Shown: positions 28,561-37,637 of the stretch, in pieces
Layout of the letters: every line of letters starts with the position of its first letter
Numbering within the stretch: the first letter of the stretch is position 1
Assembly: GCA_019359245.1 (NCBI GenBank)
Contig: JAHHHR010000006.1
Coordinates: forward strand, 124,001-188,000
Direction of reading: 5' to 3'
DNA length: 64,000 nucleotides
Source: Nostoc desertorum CM1-VF14
Lineage (GTDB): Bacteria > Cyanobacteriota > Cyanobacteriia > Cyanobacteriales > Nostocaceae
Notes under the pieces: generated by a model
The model's input: the letters and a program-made list of their open reading frames with translations, nothing else
The model's database searches: none
Told to the model about the DNA's origin: nothing
Translations under genes and position numbers: made by a program

Positions 28561-29373
28561 TTATTCATTGAGAGGCGTTTGCTGTACTGCTTGCTGGACT
28601 TGTGCAACATCCAAATCTAACGCCTGTGATATTTGTTCCACACTTAAACCTAGTGTTAGCAGTTTAGGTACAGCTTCTAATTTTGCCTCAAAACGACCCT
28701 CTTGTTTACCTTCTTGATAAACCCGTGTTTGCTTCAACTCACTTAACCCAAACATCGCCTCTATCTCCTCTCGACTTATATTAGGCAATTTATAAACCAG
28801 AATTGTCTCTATTAATTCTAGTAATTGTTTTTGTGGCAGTTGCAAATTTACCGCTTGTTTAGTACGGTTAATTAGTTCTCTGGCGGTAGTAATAGTTGTA
28901 TCTTCATTTTCAACTACTAATTTGATGGTAGCAATACCTATTGGTAGTGATGCAGCTTCACCTAGTTCATCCAAGTAAATTATACTAATACGTAGGCGTA
29001 GCCAGCCGTAGGCATCGCTATTAAAGAATTCGTAGCAATCTTGTCGCTCACCAGTATCTATATTCCTTCTGGGATAAATCACCACTCCTCGCCAAGAGTT
29101 TTTAGATTTATTTTGCCGCAAATATAGAAATACTTCCGAAACTAGGCGCAAATAAATATCTGAGTCTGGTTGAAATTGAACTTCAACGAAATAAATCGGA
29201 TTTTCTTCGTTTTGAGTGGGCAGAAATACACCATCTATTCTAAAGGCAGTTTGTTTGATTTCAACTGAAGAGAATTGATAGGTATTTGCAGTTTCAGGAG
29301 GATTGCCAATCAGTTCAAAGAAAATACTGGGAAATTCTTAAAATAGGCGATAAAATATGCTGTCAGTTTTCAC
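28561..29373 (-). pseudogene. DUF2887/Rpn-family PD-(D/E)XK nuclease gene with one nonsense codon
   Basis: Reading leftward from a GTG at 29373, the frame gives VKTDSIFYRLF, then TAA at 29340-29338, then EFPSIFFELIGNPPETANTY and on to the C terminus without interruption. The expected residue at the stop is Gln (CAA to TAA, one change). The nuclease core follows: FRIDGVFLP (Asp) and YFVEVQFQPDSD (Glu-x-Gln). The C-terminal half has an Ala/Gln helix (LTLGLSVEQISQALDL). A start-only view would show just 196 residues from 29151. Such proteins are linked to recombination. A GC-rich palindrome is inserted inside (see 28990). Confidence 0.8.
28990..29019. repeat. Palindromic repeat inserted within the coding frame
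   Basis: acgtaggcgtagccagccgtaggcatcgct interrupts the DUF2887-like frame and is translated in frame as DAYGWLRLRIS. The same kind of sequence lies in non-coding DNA elsewhere (for example near 54.60 kb). Confidence 0.55.
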
Positions 29374-29520
29374 TCTAGATGTTGTAGCACAATTTTTAAT
29401 TTCAGCAATTTTATAATATGCTGCTCTCTAATTGCATAAATTATCCCAGGTGAAAAACTAACTATTCGGCAACGTGTTGTATTTTTTGATAATAAAAAAA
29501 GTCCATGCTTTTGAAAACTG

Positions 29521-30291
29521 TCATGGAAATTTCCGATCGCGCACTTCCACGGCATAATCTTGCACAGCTTTAGTAATCATTTCCCGCAAGTTTGTGTAAA
29601 CTTTGGCAAATGGTGGATGCTTCTCGGTAAGTCCGAGGACATCGGAGGTAACTAAAACTTGTCCATCACAGTGAGTTCCTGCACCGATACCAATTGTGGG
29701 AATGCTTAACTTTTGTGTAATCTGCATTGCCAAATCTGCGGGTATATGCTCTAACACTAAAGAAAATACACCAGCTTGTTCGAGAGCGATCGCTTCTTGT
29801 AAAATCCTCTCACTCGCTTCTTGAGTTTTCCCTTGTTGTCGCAAACCGAGTTGATGTACTGATTGCGGTGTCAAACCTACATGACCCATTACCGGAATTC
29901 CAGCTTGAACCAAACGAGCAATAGTTTCTGCGATCGCTGGATAGCCACCTTCCAATTTTACCGCTTGAGCGCCTGTTTCCTTCAGTACCCGCCCAGCCGA
30001 GTGCATTGCTTGCTGGAGACTTTCTTGATACGTCAAAAATGGTAAATCTACAACAACTAATGCGCGTTTAACTCCTCGACGCACGGATTTGGCGTGGTAT
30101 ATCATCTCATCCAAAGTTATCGGCAGTGTTGTTTCATACCCTAGAACTACTGCCATAGAGTCGCCCACGAGGATTAAGTCTACACCAGCTGCGTCGAGGA
30201 GTTGAGCAATCGCATAATCCCAGGCCGTCAACGCCACAATTGAACGTCCCTGTTGTTTCCATTGAATTAATTGCTGGGTAGTAATTGCCAT
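29521..30291 (-). CDS. panB: 3-methyl-2-oxobutanoate hydroxymethyltransferase
   Basis: The first committed enzyme of pantothenate synthesis; it adds a hydroxymethyl group from methylenetetrahydrofolate to ketoisovalerate. The metal-binding Asp and substrate residues lie in [28 protein letters not shown] and [29 protein letters not shown] and [15 protein letters not shown] segments are also typical. 256 residues, full length. An STRR cluster separates it from the next upstream gene. panC is not in the window. Confidence 0.95.
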   Translation of the reverse strand: MAITTQQLIQWKQQGRSIVALTAWDYAIAQLLDAAGVDLILVGDSMAVVLGYETTLPITLDEMIYHAKSVRRGVKRALVVVDLPFLTYQESLQQAMHSAGRVLKETGAQAVKLEGGYPAIAETIARLVQAGIPVMGHVGLTPQSVHQLGLRQQGKTQEASERILQEAIALEQAGVFSLVLEHIPADLAMQITQKLSIPTIGIGAGTHCDGQVLVTSDVLGLTEKHPPFAKVYTNLREMITKAVQDYAVEVRDRKFP

Positions 30292-30299
30292 TTTTTTAG

Positions 30300-30424
30300 T
30301 GCTGAGTGCTGAGTCCTGAGTTAGGAGTGATGAGTTAGGGGTGATGAGTAAAGAGTTAGGAGTAAATAGTTTAGGGTTTAATTTAATTCATAACTTCTAA
30401 TTCCTAACTCTTAACTCCTAACTT
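30300..30424. repeat. STRR heptamer cluster between panB and the propeller gene
   Basis: Degenerate GAGTTAG/GTGATGA heptamers (30305-30365), then a complementary arm of CTAACTC/TTAACTC-type heptamers (30385-30424). It would fold into a long imperfect hairpin and could end transcription of the leftward propeller gene. Confidence 0.7.
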
Positions 30425-30425
30425 C

Positions 30426-31538
30426 TTACTTCACGACGCGACCGAAAGCAATATGGGGTTTTGCACTACTCGTTTTGGGCATTAACCAAGCTAGACCTTC
30501 ACTAGTGCCAATCCATAATTTATTGGCGATGTCAGGTGCAAGGGCAAGAACCCGACTAGAAGGAAGTCCAGCAACTTCTGCATCTAACACAGCTCCTGTA
30601 TTTGGATTTAATCGTAACAAACCATTGTTAGTCCCGACCCAGACACTACCATCTTTAGCAAAACGTACCGCGCTTACGTCACGCCCACGCAGGCGAGTTA
30701 CAGACCTCAACACTGCACCAGTTTTTGGATTAATAACTAGTAAATTATTTGGCATTCCTGCCCAAATTAATCCTTCTGGACTGATAGCTAAAGCTTGGAC
30801 AGTCGTCCCTGGTAAATCGGCTATCCGCTTCATAATCGCAGCACTAGCAGTATTTATCCGCACCAATCCATCAAGAGTGCCAACCCACAGTTGACCTTCA
30901 GCATCTAAAGTCAGGGTGTTGGCGCTGACACCAGGCAAATTTTTTAATGTTGTCATAATCAAGCCTTGGTCGGGACTAATTAGGGCTAAACCGCTATCGG
31001 TTCCAGTCCACAAATAACCTCGTTTGTCAACTAACAATGACAACACCCGTTTAGAAGGCAAAAATAAATTCTGCGCGGTGATTTCACTAGTACGGGGGTC
31101 TACTCGGAACAGTCCATCATAACTTCCTACCCACAAACGTCCCACTTTGTCTTGGGCTAAAGCACCAATGGCAACATTTGGTAGACTAACACGAGAAATA
31201 ATCTTGCCGGTTTTAGGATCAATCCGCGATAGTCCCCGCCAAGAACCTACCCAAAGATTGCCAGTAATATCTCCCAGTAAGTTACCGACACGATAATCAG
31301 TTTTTGGCGAATTTTCTTGCACTCCTCGCTCGTCGGGCAAAGGTTCTACTCGCGGTGGCGGTGCAGAAGATGGGTAAGCAGGAGTTAGATCAGATGAATT
31401 AATATCAGGGGTTTTTTGTGCCCATCCTATACTTGGCAAAGCTATCAACCCCAGCAAGATAGAAGTAGTCAATAAACTAGTACGCTTGCAAAACAATACC
31501 ACGGTGACATTTCCTTTGGAGACAGTACCCATAGCCAT
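30426..31538 (-). CDS. Secreted beta-propeller protein (two-component-regulator propeller type)
   Basis: A 370-residue exported protein. Signal peptide with a hydrophobic core (SLLTTSILLGLIALPSIGWA) preceded by a basic segment, then a proline-rich linker, then repeated blades of the pattern D-x-x-G-x-LWVGT-x-x-GL-x-R-x-[ND]-P (for example KVGRLWVGSYDGLFRVDP, KRGYLWTGTDSGLALISP). These Reg_prop blades are usually the sensor part of hybrid kinases, but no kinase or membrane anchor follows. It is probably a periplasmic binding or scaffold protein. Confidence 0.88.
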   Translation of the reverse strand: MAMGTVSKGNVTVVLFCKRTSLLTTSILLGLIALPSIGWAQKTPDINSSDLTPAYPSSAPPPRVEPLPDERGVQENSPKTDYRVGNLLGDITGNLWVGSWRGLSRIDPKTGKIISRVSLPNVAIGALAQDKVGRLWVGSYDGLFRVDPRTSEITAQNLFLPSKRVLSLLVDKRGYLWTGTDSGLALISPDQGLIMTTLKNLPGVSANTLTLDAEGQLWVGTLDGLVRINTASAAIMKRIADLPGTTVQALAISPEGLIWAGMPNNLLVINPKTGAVLRSVTRLRGRDVSAVRFAKDGSVWVGTNNGLLRLNPNTGAVLDAEVAGLPSSRVLALAPDIANKLWIGTSEGLAWLMPKTSSAKPHIAFGRVVK

Positions 31539-32355
31539 TACCTAAACTGGCTTTGGGTTAGTTCCAGTGTTCCCCTAGTCAGGATTTTTTAAACGTCATC
31601 TGGAATTTTCCTAAAATTTTATAGGGATTGGGCATTGGGCATTAGGGAAATAATTCTTAATAACTCTTAACTCCTAACTTCTAACTCCCCACTCCCAAAA
31701 GCTTCCATACAGTTATTGATGACACCTTGTAAAGCATCTGTAATAAAATGTTAAATCTTTATGTAATAACAAAATTAAATATATAAGTTAAAAACTTTCA
31801 AAGAATAACTTATCGAATTATTGATATATTGTGGAATAAGTTACAAATTACGTGGTGTGCAATTTTTTATCTTTACGCTCACGACTCTGCTAAATCTCTG
31901 TCAAGTAAATTCTTTTCTGGTATCTTTTCCATCAACGGAAAAGATATAGGGAGTGTAGAGGCGGGAATGTGTGCCAGCCAGCCCAATCCCCTGAATACCC
32001 CGATTTGTAGGGGAATTATCTAAATCAAGCCGCAAAAGCGGAAGTTTTGGTGAAATTGAGAAGGTTTAGTTAAGTGCGAAGAAGAGGTAAAAAAGAATTT
32101 TGATTTATTAAGAAGAGGGAACAGTAGAAGCGCTAGGTCGTGTACCCCTAGAAGGGGATAACACTGGTGAGGAGGGCTACCACCGCTACCAAAGTGTCAG
32201 CCGCAAAAAAAACTGCTACCCTTTGCCAAAAACAACCCTTAACAAAAATTTTTACCGTTCTTTTCCCCGATGAAGGGGAAAAAAATCGGGTGAGGGGAAG
32301 TTGCACAAAACGTGATTTGATAATTAACAAGAGTGATTTCAGGGAAGGATAAAAT
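31539..32355. promoter_or_regulatory. Long upstream/leader region of the rbcLXS operon
   Basis: A gene-free stretch of 817 bases. It contains degenerate STRR heptamers (31.66-31.69 kb), a perfect 10-bp hairpin tatcttttcc/ggaaaagata (31921-31946, loop atcaac), and an 8-bp hairpin ttttcccc/ggggaaaa (32261-32282, loop gatgaa). The AGGAAGG-like sequence before rbcL is agggaagga. Anabaena rbcL is known to have a long 5' leader; that these hairpins act in it is inference. Confidence 0.6.
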
Positions 32356-33786
32356 ATGTCTTACGCTCAAACGAAGACTCAGAGCAAGTCTGGGTATCAA
32401 GCCGGGGTTAAAGATTACAGACTAACTTATTACACACCCGATTACACACCAAAAGATACCGATCTTCTAGCTGCGTTCCGCATGACACCCCAGCCTGGTG
32501 TTCCTCCCGAAGAAGCAGGTGCGGCTGTAGCGGCTGAGTCTTCCACAGGTACTTGGACAACTGTGTGGACAGACTTGCTCACCGACCTCGATCGCTACAA
32601 AGGTCGTTGCTACGATATCGAACCAGTTCCCGGTGAAGACAACCAGTACATCTGCTACGTTGCCTATCCTCTGGACTTGTTTGAAGAAGGTTCTGTAACC
32701 AACGTTTTGACCTCAATTGTAGGTAACGTATTTGGTTTCAAAGCTCTCCGGGCACTACGTCTAGAAGATATTCGCTTTCCAGTAGCTTACATCAAGACCT
32801 TCCAAGGGCCTCCTCACGGTATCCAAGTTGAGCGCGACAAGTTAAACAAATACGGTCGTCCTTTGCTGGGTTGTACCATTAAGCCCAAATTGGGTCTTTC
32901 TGCTAAGAACTACGGACGCGCTGTATACGAGTGCTTACGCGGTGGTTTGGACTTCACCAAAGACGACGAAAACATTAACTCCGCACCATTCCAAAGATGG
33001 CGCGATCGCTTCTTGTTCGTAGCTGAAGCTATCAACAAAGCTCAAGCAGAAACCGGTGAAATTAAAGGTCACTACCTAAACGTTACCGCTCCTACCTGCG
33101 AAGAAATGCTGAAACGGGCTGAGTACGCTAAAGAACTCAAAATGCCCATCATCATGCATGACTACCTAACCGCAGGTTTCACCGCTAACACCACATTGTC
33201 TCGTTGGTGCCGTGATAACGGTATCCTGCTACACATTCACCGTGCTATGCACGCTGTAATCGACCGTCAAAAGAACCACGGTATCCACTTCCGTGTATTG
33301 GCTAAAGCCCTACGTTTGTCTGGTGGTGACCACATCCACACCGGCACCGTAGTTGGTAAGTTGGAAGGTGAGCGCGGCATCACAATGGGCTTCGTTGACC
33401 TGTTGCGTGAAAACTACATTGAGCAAGACAAGTCTCGTGGTATTTACTTTACCCAAGACTGGGCTTCTCTACCTGGTGTAATGGCAGTTGCTTCTGGTGG
33501 TATCCACGTATGGCACATGCCCGCGCTGGTAGAAATCTTTGGTGATGACTCCGTACTACAATTCGGTGGTGGTACTCTGGGACATCCTTGGGGTAACGCT
33601 CCTGGTGCAACCGCTAACCGCGTCGCCTTGGAAGCCGTTGTTCAAGCTCGTAACGAAGGCCGCAACTTGGCTCGTGAAGGTAACGATATCATCCGCGAAG
33701 CTGCCAAGTGGTCTCCTGAACTAGCTGTTGCTTGCGAACTGTGGAAAGAAATCAAGTTCGAGTTTGAAGCAATGGATACCGTCTGA
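32356..33786 (+). CDS. rbcL: Ribulose-1,5-bisphosphate carboxylase/oxygenase large subunit
   Basis: 476 residues, full length, cyanobacterial form IB. Key features: [18 protein letters not shown] at the N terminus, the carbamylated-Lys motif [34 protein letters not shown], and loop 6 KLEGERG. It fixes CO2 onto RuBP in the carboxysome with RbcS. It heads the rbcL-rbcX-rbcS operon; the gap to rbcX is 100 bases of STRR repeat. Codon use is strongly biased, in keeping with high expression. Confidence 0.99.
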   Translation: MSYAQTKTQSKSGYQAGVKDYRLTYYTPDYTPKDTDLLAAFRMTPQPGVPPEEAGAAVAAESSTGTWTTVWTDLLTDLDRYKGRCYDIEPVPGEDNQYICYVAYPLDLFEEGSVTNVLTSIVGNVFGFKALRALRLEDIRFPVAYIKTFQGPPHGIQVERDKLNKYGRPLLGCTIKPKLGLSAKNYGRAVYECLRGGLDFTKDDENINSAPFQRWRDRFLFVAEAINKAQAETGEIKGHYLNVTAPTCEEMLKRAEYAKELKMPIIMHDYLTAGFTANTTLSRWCRDNGILLHIHRAMHAVIDRQKNHGIHFRVLAKALRLSGGDHIHTGTVVGKLEGERGITMGFVDLLRENYIEQDKSRGIYFTQDWASLPGVMAVASGGIHVWHMPALVEIFGDDSVLQFGGGTLGHPWGNAPGATANRVALEAVVQARNEGRNLAREGNDIIREAAKWSPELAVACELWKEIKFEFEAMDTV

Positions 33787-33790
33787 TCTG

Positions 33791-33870
33791 AGTTAACAGT
33801 TAAGAGTTAAGAGTTAAGAGTTAGGATTTGCATTAATTCATAACTCATAACTCATAACTCATAACTCTTC
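33791..33870. repeat. STRR inverted repeat between rbcL and rbcX
   Basis: Left arm of GTTAAGA heptamers (33793-33824) and right arm of ATAACTC heptamers (33836-33870) are complementary over most of their length. The mRNA would form a long stem between rbcL and rbcX. It could stabilise the upstream rbcL message. Confidence 0.8.
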
Positions 33871-33886
33871 AGGGCTGGGGTCAAGC

Positions 33887-34294
33887 ATGAATCTTAAGCA
33901 AATTGCGAAGGACACAGCCAAGACTCTCCAAAGCTACCTGACTTATCAGGCTCTAAGGACAGTACTGGCACAGCTAGGCGAAACGAATCCGCCATTAGAA
34001 CTTTGGCTGCATAACTTTTCTGCTGGCAAAATCCAGAATGGTGAATCATACATTGAGCAACTGTTGCGAGAAAAACCAGATTTGGCTTTGCGAATCATGA
34101 CTGTCAGAGAACACATTGCGGAAGAAATCATCGAATTTTTACCGGAAATGGTTACTACTGGCATTCAGCAAGCCAACATGGAACAGCGTCGCCAGCATTT
34201 AGAACGCATCACACGAATAGACACATCTAACCCCAGTCTCCAACCAGAACAGCAAGCAACTTCAGATCCGAATTTAGATAACTTATCTAATTAG
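33887..34294 (+). CDS. rbcX: Rubisco assembly chaperone RbcX
   Basis: 135 residues, helical dimer-forming chaperone that binds the C-terminal EIKFEFE tail of RbcL during assembly; that peptide is present in the neighbouring rbcL. N-terminal [19 protein letters not shown] and the helix [17 protein letters not shown] are typical. The C-terminal 35 residues are low-complexity and Gln/Asn-rich, as in other RbcX proteins. It lies between rbcL and rbcS in the standard order. Confidence 0.97.
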   Translation: MNLKQIAKDTAKTLQSYLTYQALRTVLAQLGETNPPLELWLHNFSAGKIQNGESYIEQLLREKPDLALRIMTVREHIAEEIIEFLPEMVTTGIQQANMEQRRQHLERITRIDTSNPSLQPEQQATSDPNLDNLSN

Positions 34295-34340
34295 TTCGGT
34301 CAACCTAGTAGTCAAAATCGCAACCCATTATCAAAAATCT

Positions 34341-34679
34341 ATGCAAACTTTACCAAAAGAGCGTCGTTACGAAACCCTTTCTTATCTGCCACCCCTTACT
34401 GACGCTCAAATTGCCAAGCAGATTCAGTACATTTTGAATCAAGGTTACATTCCAGCGATCGAGTTCAACGAAACTTCTGAGCCAACAGAATTATATTGGA
34501 CAATGTGGAAGCTGCCTTTGTTCGGTGCTAAATCCACTCAAGAAGTATTGAGCGAAGTTCAAGGATGCCGTTCTCAATTCAACACCAGCTATATCCGTGT
34601 TGTGGGTTTTGACAACATCAAGCAGTGCCAAGTTCTCAGCTTTTTGGTTCACAAACCTAACAAAACAAACAGATACTAA
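34341..34679 (+). CDS. rbcS: Ribulose-1,5-bisphosphate carboxylase/oxygenase small subunit
   Basis: 112 residues. [21 protein letters not shown] at the N terminus, [13 protein letters not shown] and the C-terminal [20 protein letters not shown] are characteristic. It is last in rbcL-rbcX-rbcS; a terminator-like hairpin follows within 35 bases, then a repeat, so the following SGNH gene is probably not part of the operon. Confidence 0.99.
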   Translation: MQTLPKERRYETLSYLPPLTDAQIAKQIQYILNQGYIPAIEFNETSEPTELYWTMWKLPLFGAKSTQEVLSEVQGCRSQFNTSYIRVVGFDNIKQCQVLSFLVHKPNKTNRY

Positions 34680-34713
34680 AGCAAGCGTTGCTTTAAGTAA
34701 TTAGTTTATCCCC

Positions 34714-34760
34714 ATAGGAGAGGTGGAATTATCTGCCTCTCCTATTTACTAGATTTTTTT
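34714..34760 (+). terminator. Terminator of the rbcLXS operon
   Basis: A perfect 10-bp stem, ataggagagg (34714-34723) with cctctcctat (34736-34745), 12-base loop, followed by tttactagatttttttt. Confidence 0.8.
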
Positions 34761-34761
34761 T

Positions 34762-34840
34762 GAAACGCAGAGGGACGCAAAGGAAAACGCAAAGGGACGC
34801 AGAGAATAACTCAGCGCCCCTTTGTGTAAACCTCTGCTTT
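34762..34840. repeat. GC-rich interspersed repeat (acgcagagggacgcaaagg type)
   Basis: Direct units ACGCAGAGG/ACGCAAAGG repeated, then a complementary half ending cctttgtgtaaacctctgc (34819-34837) that pairs with gcagagggacgcaaagg (34767-34783). A repeat of this kind is common between Nostoc genes. It lies between rbcS and the next gene. Confidence 0.65.
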
Positions 34841-34855
34841 TTTTAAATATAATAA

Positions 34856-35482
34856 ATGGAATTACAGCATCTGCCGGAAGTAAGGATTTGCTTTGTTGGC
34901 GACTCTTTTGTTAATGGTACTGGCGATCAAGAATGTCTTGGTTGGACAGGGAGAGTATGTGCTAATGCTAATAAAAAAGGTTATGACATTACTCACTATA
35001 ATTTAGGAATTAGGCGTGATACGAGTACTGATATAGCAAAGCGTTGGTTACAGGAAGTATCACTACGATTACCCAAAGAATATGATGGCAGAGTTGTGTT
35101 TTCTTTTGGATTGAATGACATAACATTAGAAAATGGTAAAACTCGTGTGGATTTGGCCGATTCTATCAAAAATGCCCATGAAATTTTAAGTGAAGCTCAA
35201 AAGTTATATCCTGTTTTGATGATTGGACCTGCACCATACGCAGGACAAAAAGATAGTCATATAAGGCAGAGGAACACCGATTTAACCCAACATTTAGCTT
35301 TAATTTGCAAAAAACTAGATGTGCCTTATTTAGGTGTTTTTACTATATTAGAAAAATCAAATATCTGGATAGATGAAGCAAGAGCTAATGATGGCGCTCA
35401 TCCAAGAGCAGGAGGTTATACAGAATTTGCCCAAATTGTGGAAAATTGGGACGCTTGGTTAAATTGGTTTCCTCTCACTTAA
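34856..35482 (+). CDS. SGNH/GDSL-family hydrolase
   Basis: A 208-residue cytosolic esterase-like protein. Block I ICFVGDSFVNGTG holds the nucleophile Ser17, block III FSFGLNDIT the oxyanion Asn, and block V NDGAHPRAGGY the catalytic Asp and His. No signal peptide. Substrate unknown; possible lipase, acetyl-esterase or thioesterase. It lies between rbcS and rca with a Phd/VapC pair following on the same strand; no functional link to Rubisco is evident. Confidence 0.88.
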   Translation: MELQHLPEVRICFVGDSFVNGTGDQECLGWTGRVCANANKKGYDITHYNLGIRRDTSTDIAKRWLQEVSLRLPKEYDGRVVFSFGLNDITLENGKTRVDLADSIKNAHEILSEAQKLYPVLMIGPAPYAGQKDSHIRQRNTDLTQHLALICKKLDVPYLGVFTILEKSNIWIDEARANDGAHPRAGGYTEFAQIVENWDAWLNWFPLT

Positions 35483-35542
35483 TCGAACATTCAAAGTTAG
35501 GATGGTAGTAGCACCTAATTCTTATATCCAAAGCTGGTAACT

Positions 35543-35770
35543 ATGCAGCAAATTAATTTAGCTGAAGCATCTCAAAACTTACCTGACTTAATTGAAGCAG
35601 CACTTGGTGGTGAGGAAATAATCATTATTAAAGATAATCAACCTTTGGTAAAGTTAACTCCTGTGCCGCCAGTTAAACGCCGCCGTCAACCTGGAAGTGC
35701 AAAGGGTTTAATTACAATATCTGATGACTTTGATGAACTACTGGAAGATTTTAAGGAATATATGGAATGA
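35543..35770 (+). CDS. Phd/YefM-like antitoxin
   Basis: 75 residues. The N terminus MQQINLAEASQNLPDLIEAA is the type II antitoxin DNA-binding fold; EEIIIIKDNQPLVKLTPV is the second half of the domain; the acidic C terminus (DDFDELLEDFKEYME) is the expected toxin-binding tail. Its stop overlaps the toxin start by 4 bases (ATGA), so translation is coupled. It likely represses its own promoter. Confidence 0.88.
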   Translation: MQQINLAEASQNLPDLIEAALGGEEIIIIKDNQPLVKLTPVPPVKRRRQPGSAKGLITISDDFDELLEDFKEYME

Positions 35771-36153
35771 TATTACTGTTGGATACACATACTTTTATTT
35801 GGTATGTGACTGACAATTCAAGGCTTAGTAATCAAGTACTAGAGTTCATTAATGATGAGAATAATGAGATTTTGCTAAGTATCGCTAGTCTGTGGGAAAT
35901 AGCTATTAAGCAGAATTTAGGAAAACTTACTTTCAATCAGCCATTTGAAATATTTATCACACAGCAACTCAACCTCAACGATTTTAGGTTACTCGATATC
36001 AAAATTAGCCATGTTGCTGTTGTTGCCACACTACCTTTACATCATCGCGATCCATTTGACCGAATTTTAATTGCACAAGCACTCGTAGAAAATATACCTA
36101 TCCTGAGTGCTGATAAAATTTTCGATGCATATCCAACAAGACGTTTATGGTAG
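35767..36153 (+). CDS. PIN-domain toxin (VapC family)
   Basis: 128 residues. The PIN active-site acidic residues are visible: LLDTHTFIW (Asp), SIASLWEIAIKQ (Glu), HHRDPFDRILIAQA (Asp) and ILSADKIFD (Asp). It is probably a metal-dependent ribonuclease, neutralised by the protein encoded just upstream with which it overlaps by 4 bases. It ends 91 bases before the likely start of rca. Confidence 0.92.
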   Translation: MILLLDTHTFIWYVTDNSRLSNQVLEFINDENNEILLSIASLWEIAIKQNLGKLTFNQPFEIFITQQLNLNDFRLLDIKISHVAVVATLPLHHRDPFDRILIAQALVENIPILSADKIFDAYPTRRLW

Positions 36154-36244
36154 GTAGCGTTGCTTTTCTACCAAAAGATAAATAAACAGTCATCACCAAA
36201 AAAACTTAACATTACTTTAAGCAGTGCTAGGCAAAGATAATTTT

Positions 36245-37519
36245 ATGGGTTACTACATCGCTCCTCGGTTTCTAGACAAATTGGCTGTCCACATCACCAA
36301 AAACTTTCTAAAGCTTCCTGGCGTGCGAGTTCCCGTGATTTTGGGTATTCACGGACGCAAAGGAGAAGGCAAAACATTTCAATGTCAATTAGTCTTCGAG
36401 AAAATGGGTATCGAAGTGACTAACATCTCTGGCGGCGAATTAGAAAGTCCAGATGCAGGAGATCCAGCGCGGTTGATTCGGCTACGCTATCGAGAAACAG
36501 CAGAACTGATCAAAGTACGCGGCAAAATGTGTGTACTGATGATTAATGATTTAGATGCGGGTGCTGGACGCTTTGATGAAGGCACTCAATATACTGTAAA
36601 TACGCAGTTGGTGAATGCCACATTGATGAATATTGCTGATAATCCCACAGATGTGCAGTTGCCTGGAAGCTATGATTCCACACCTTTACATCGTGTACCG
36701 ATTATTGTCACAGGTAATGATTTTTCCACTCTCTATGCACCGTTAATTCGGGATGGACGGATGGAGAAATTCTACTGGGAACCAAACCGAGACGATAAGG
36801 TGGGAATTGTCAAAGGGATTTTTGAACCGGATGGACTGTCACAGAAGGAAGTTGAACAGTTAGTTGATACTTTTGTCAATCAGTCCATTGACTTTTTTAG
36901 CGCTTTGCGATCGCGCATTTATGATGAACAAATCCGCAACTACATCCATCAAGTAGGTTTTGAGCAGGTATCCTTGAATATCGTTAATAGCGTTGAAGGA
37001 CCGCCAGAATTTAAAAAGCCAGATTTCAGGCTGTCTCACTTAATCGAGTCTGGTCACTTCCTCGTTGGTGAACAAAAACGGGTGGAAAATTCCCATTTGG
37101 TTGATGATTACAACCGACTCAATCGAGGTAGAAATTCTCAATCTGCACAACCTGCTGCTGTAACACCAATTGATCAGCCGTCAAGCAATGGTGCAACTCA
37201 AGAAGCAAAAACTAATGGATTCCAGAAGCAGGAAGTATCAAGTCCACATTTGACCCTAGAGACACAAGAACAGATTCGGCAATTATTAGCTCAAGGTTAC
37301 AAAATTAGTATTGAACACGTAGATGAGCGCCGTTTCCGCACAGGTTCTTGGCAAAGTTGTGTTCATAGCCACATTGATGCCGAGTCTGATGCAATATCAA
37401 ACTTGGAAGCAACCTTGGCAGAATATAGCGGTGAGTATATCCGCTTGGTAGGTATTGATACAAAGGCCAAGCGGCGGGTTTTGGAGACAATTATTCATCG
37501 TCCGCACGGGAAAAATTAG
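36245..37519 (+). CDS. rca: Rubisco activase with C-terminal RbcS-like domain
   Basis: An AAA+ ATPase that removes inhibitory sugar phosphates from Rubisco. Walker A GIHGRKGEGKTFQCQ, Walker B MINDLDAG; the AAA+ domain covers about residues 10-280. After a Gln/Ser/Asn linker (285-335), residues 340-424 are an RbcS-like (SSUL) domain: LTLETQEQIRQLLAQGYKIS ... FRTGSWQSC ... EYIRLVGIDTKAKRRVLETI, resembling rbcS here. I start at the ATG at 36245; the frame reaches a GTG at 36224. The SSUL domain probably binds carboxysomal Rubisco. Confidence 0.95.
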   Translation: MGYYIAPRFLDKLAVHITKNFLKLPGVRVPVILGIHGRKGEGKTFQCQLVFEKMGIEVTNISGGELESPDAGDPARLIRLRYRETAELIKVRGKMCVLMINDLDAGAGRFDEGTQYTVNTQLVNATLMNIADNPTDVQLPGSYDSTPLHRVPIIVTGNDFSTLYAPLIRDGRMEKFYWEPNRDDKVGIVKGIFEPDGLSQKEVEQLVDTFVNQSIDFFSALRSRIYDEQIRNYIHQVGFEQVSLNIVNSVEGPPEFKKPDFRLSHLIESGHFLVGEQKRVENSHLVDDYNRLNRGRNSQSAQPAAVTPIDQPSSNGATQEAKTNGFQKQEVSSPHLTLETQEQIRQLLAQGYKISIEHVDERRFRTGSWQSCVHSHIDAESDAISNLEATLAEYSGEYIRLVGIDTKAKRRVLETIIHRPHGKN

Positions 37520-37535
37520 GAGTAGATAAATGAGA

Positions 37536-37575
37536 AAGAGCGATCGCACTACAAATACCAAGAGCGATCGCTTTT
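37536..37575 (+). terminator. HIP1-built terminator after rca
   Basis: Two HIP1 octamers form a stem: aaagagcgatcgc (37535-37547) pairs with gcgatcgctttt (37564-37575), with one wobble; a TTTT tail follows the stem. It is 17 bases after the rca stop. Confidence 0.7.
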
Positions 37576-37637
37576 GTCAATTCCTAAACAATTAGAAAAA
37601 ATATGCTTCTTTAATTGGATAGTTGAATCCTAACCCT

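Noticed and set aside
32356..34679. A tRNA or CRISPR array near the rbc operon
   Set aside because: The repeats there are STRR heptamers; no cloverleaf or regularly spaced repeat-spacer pattern was seen.
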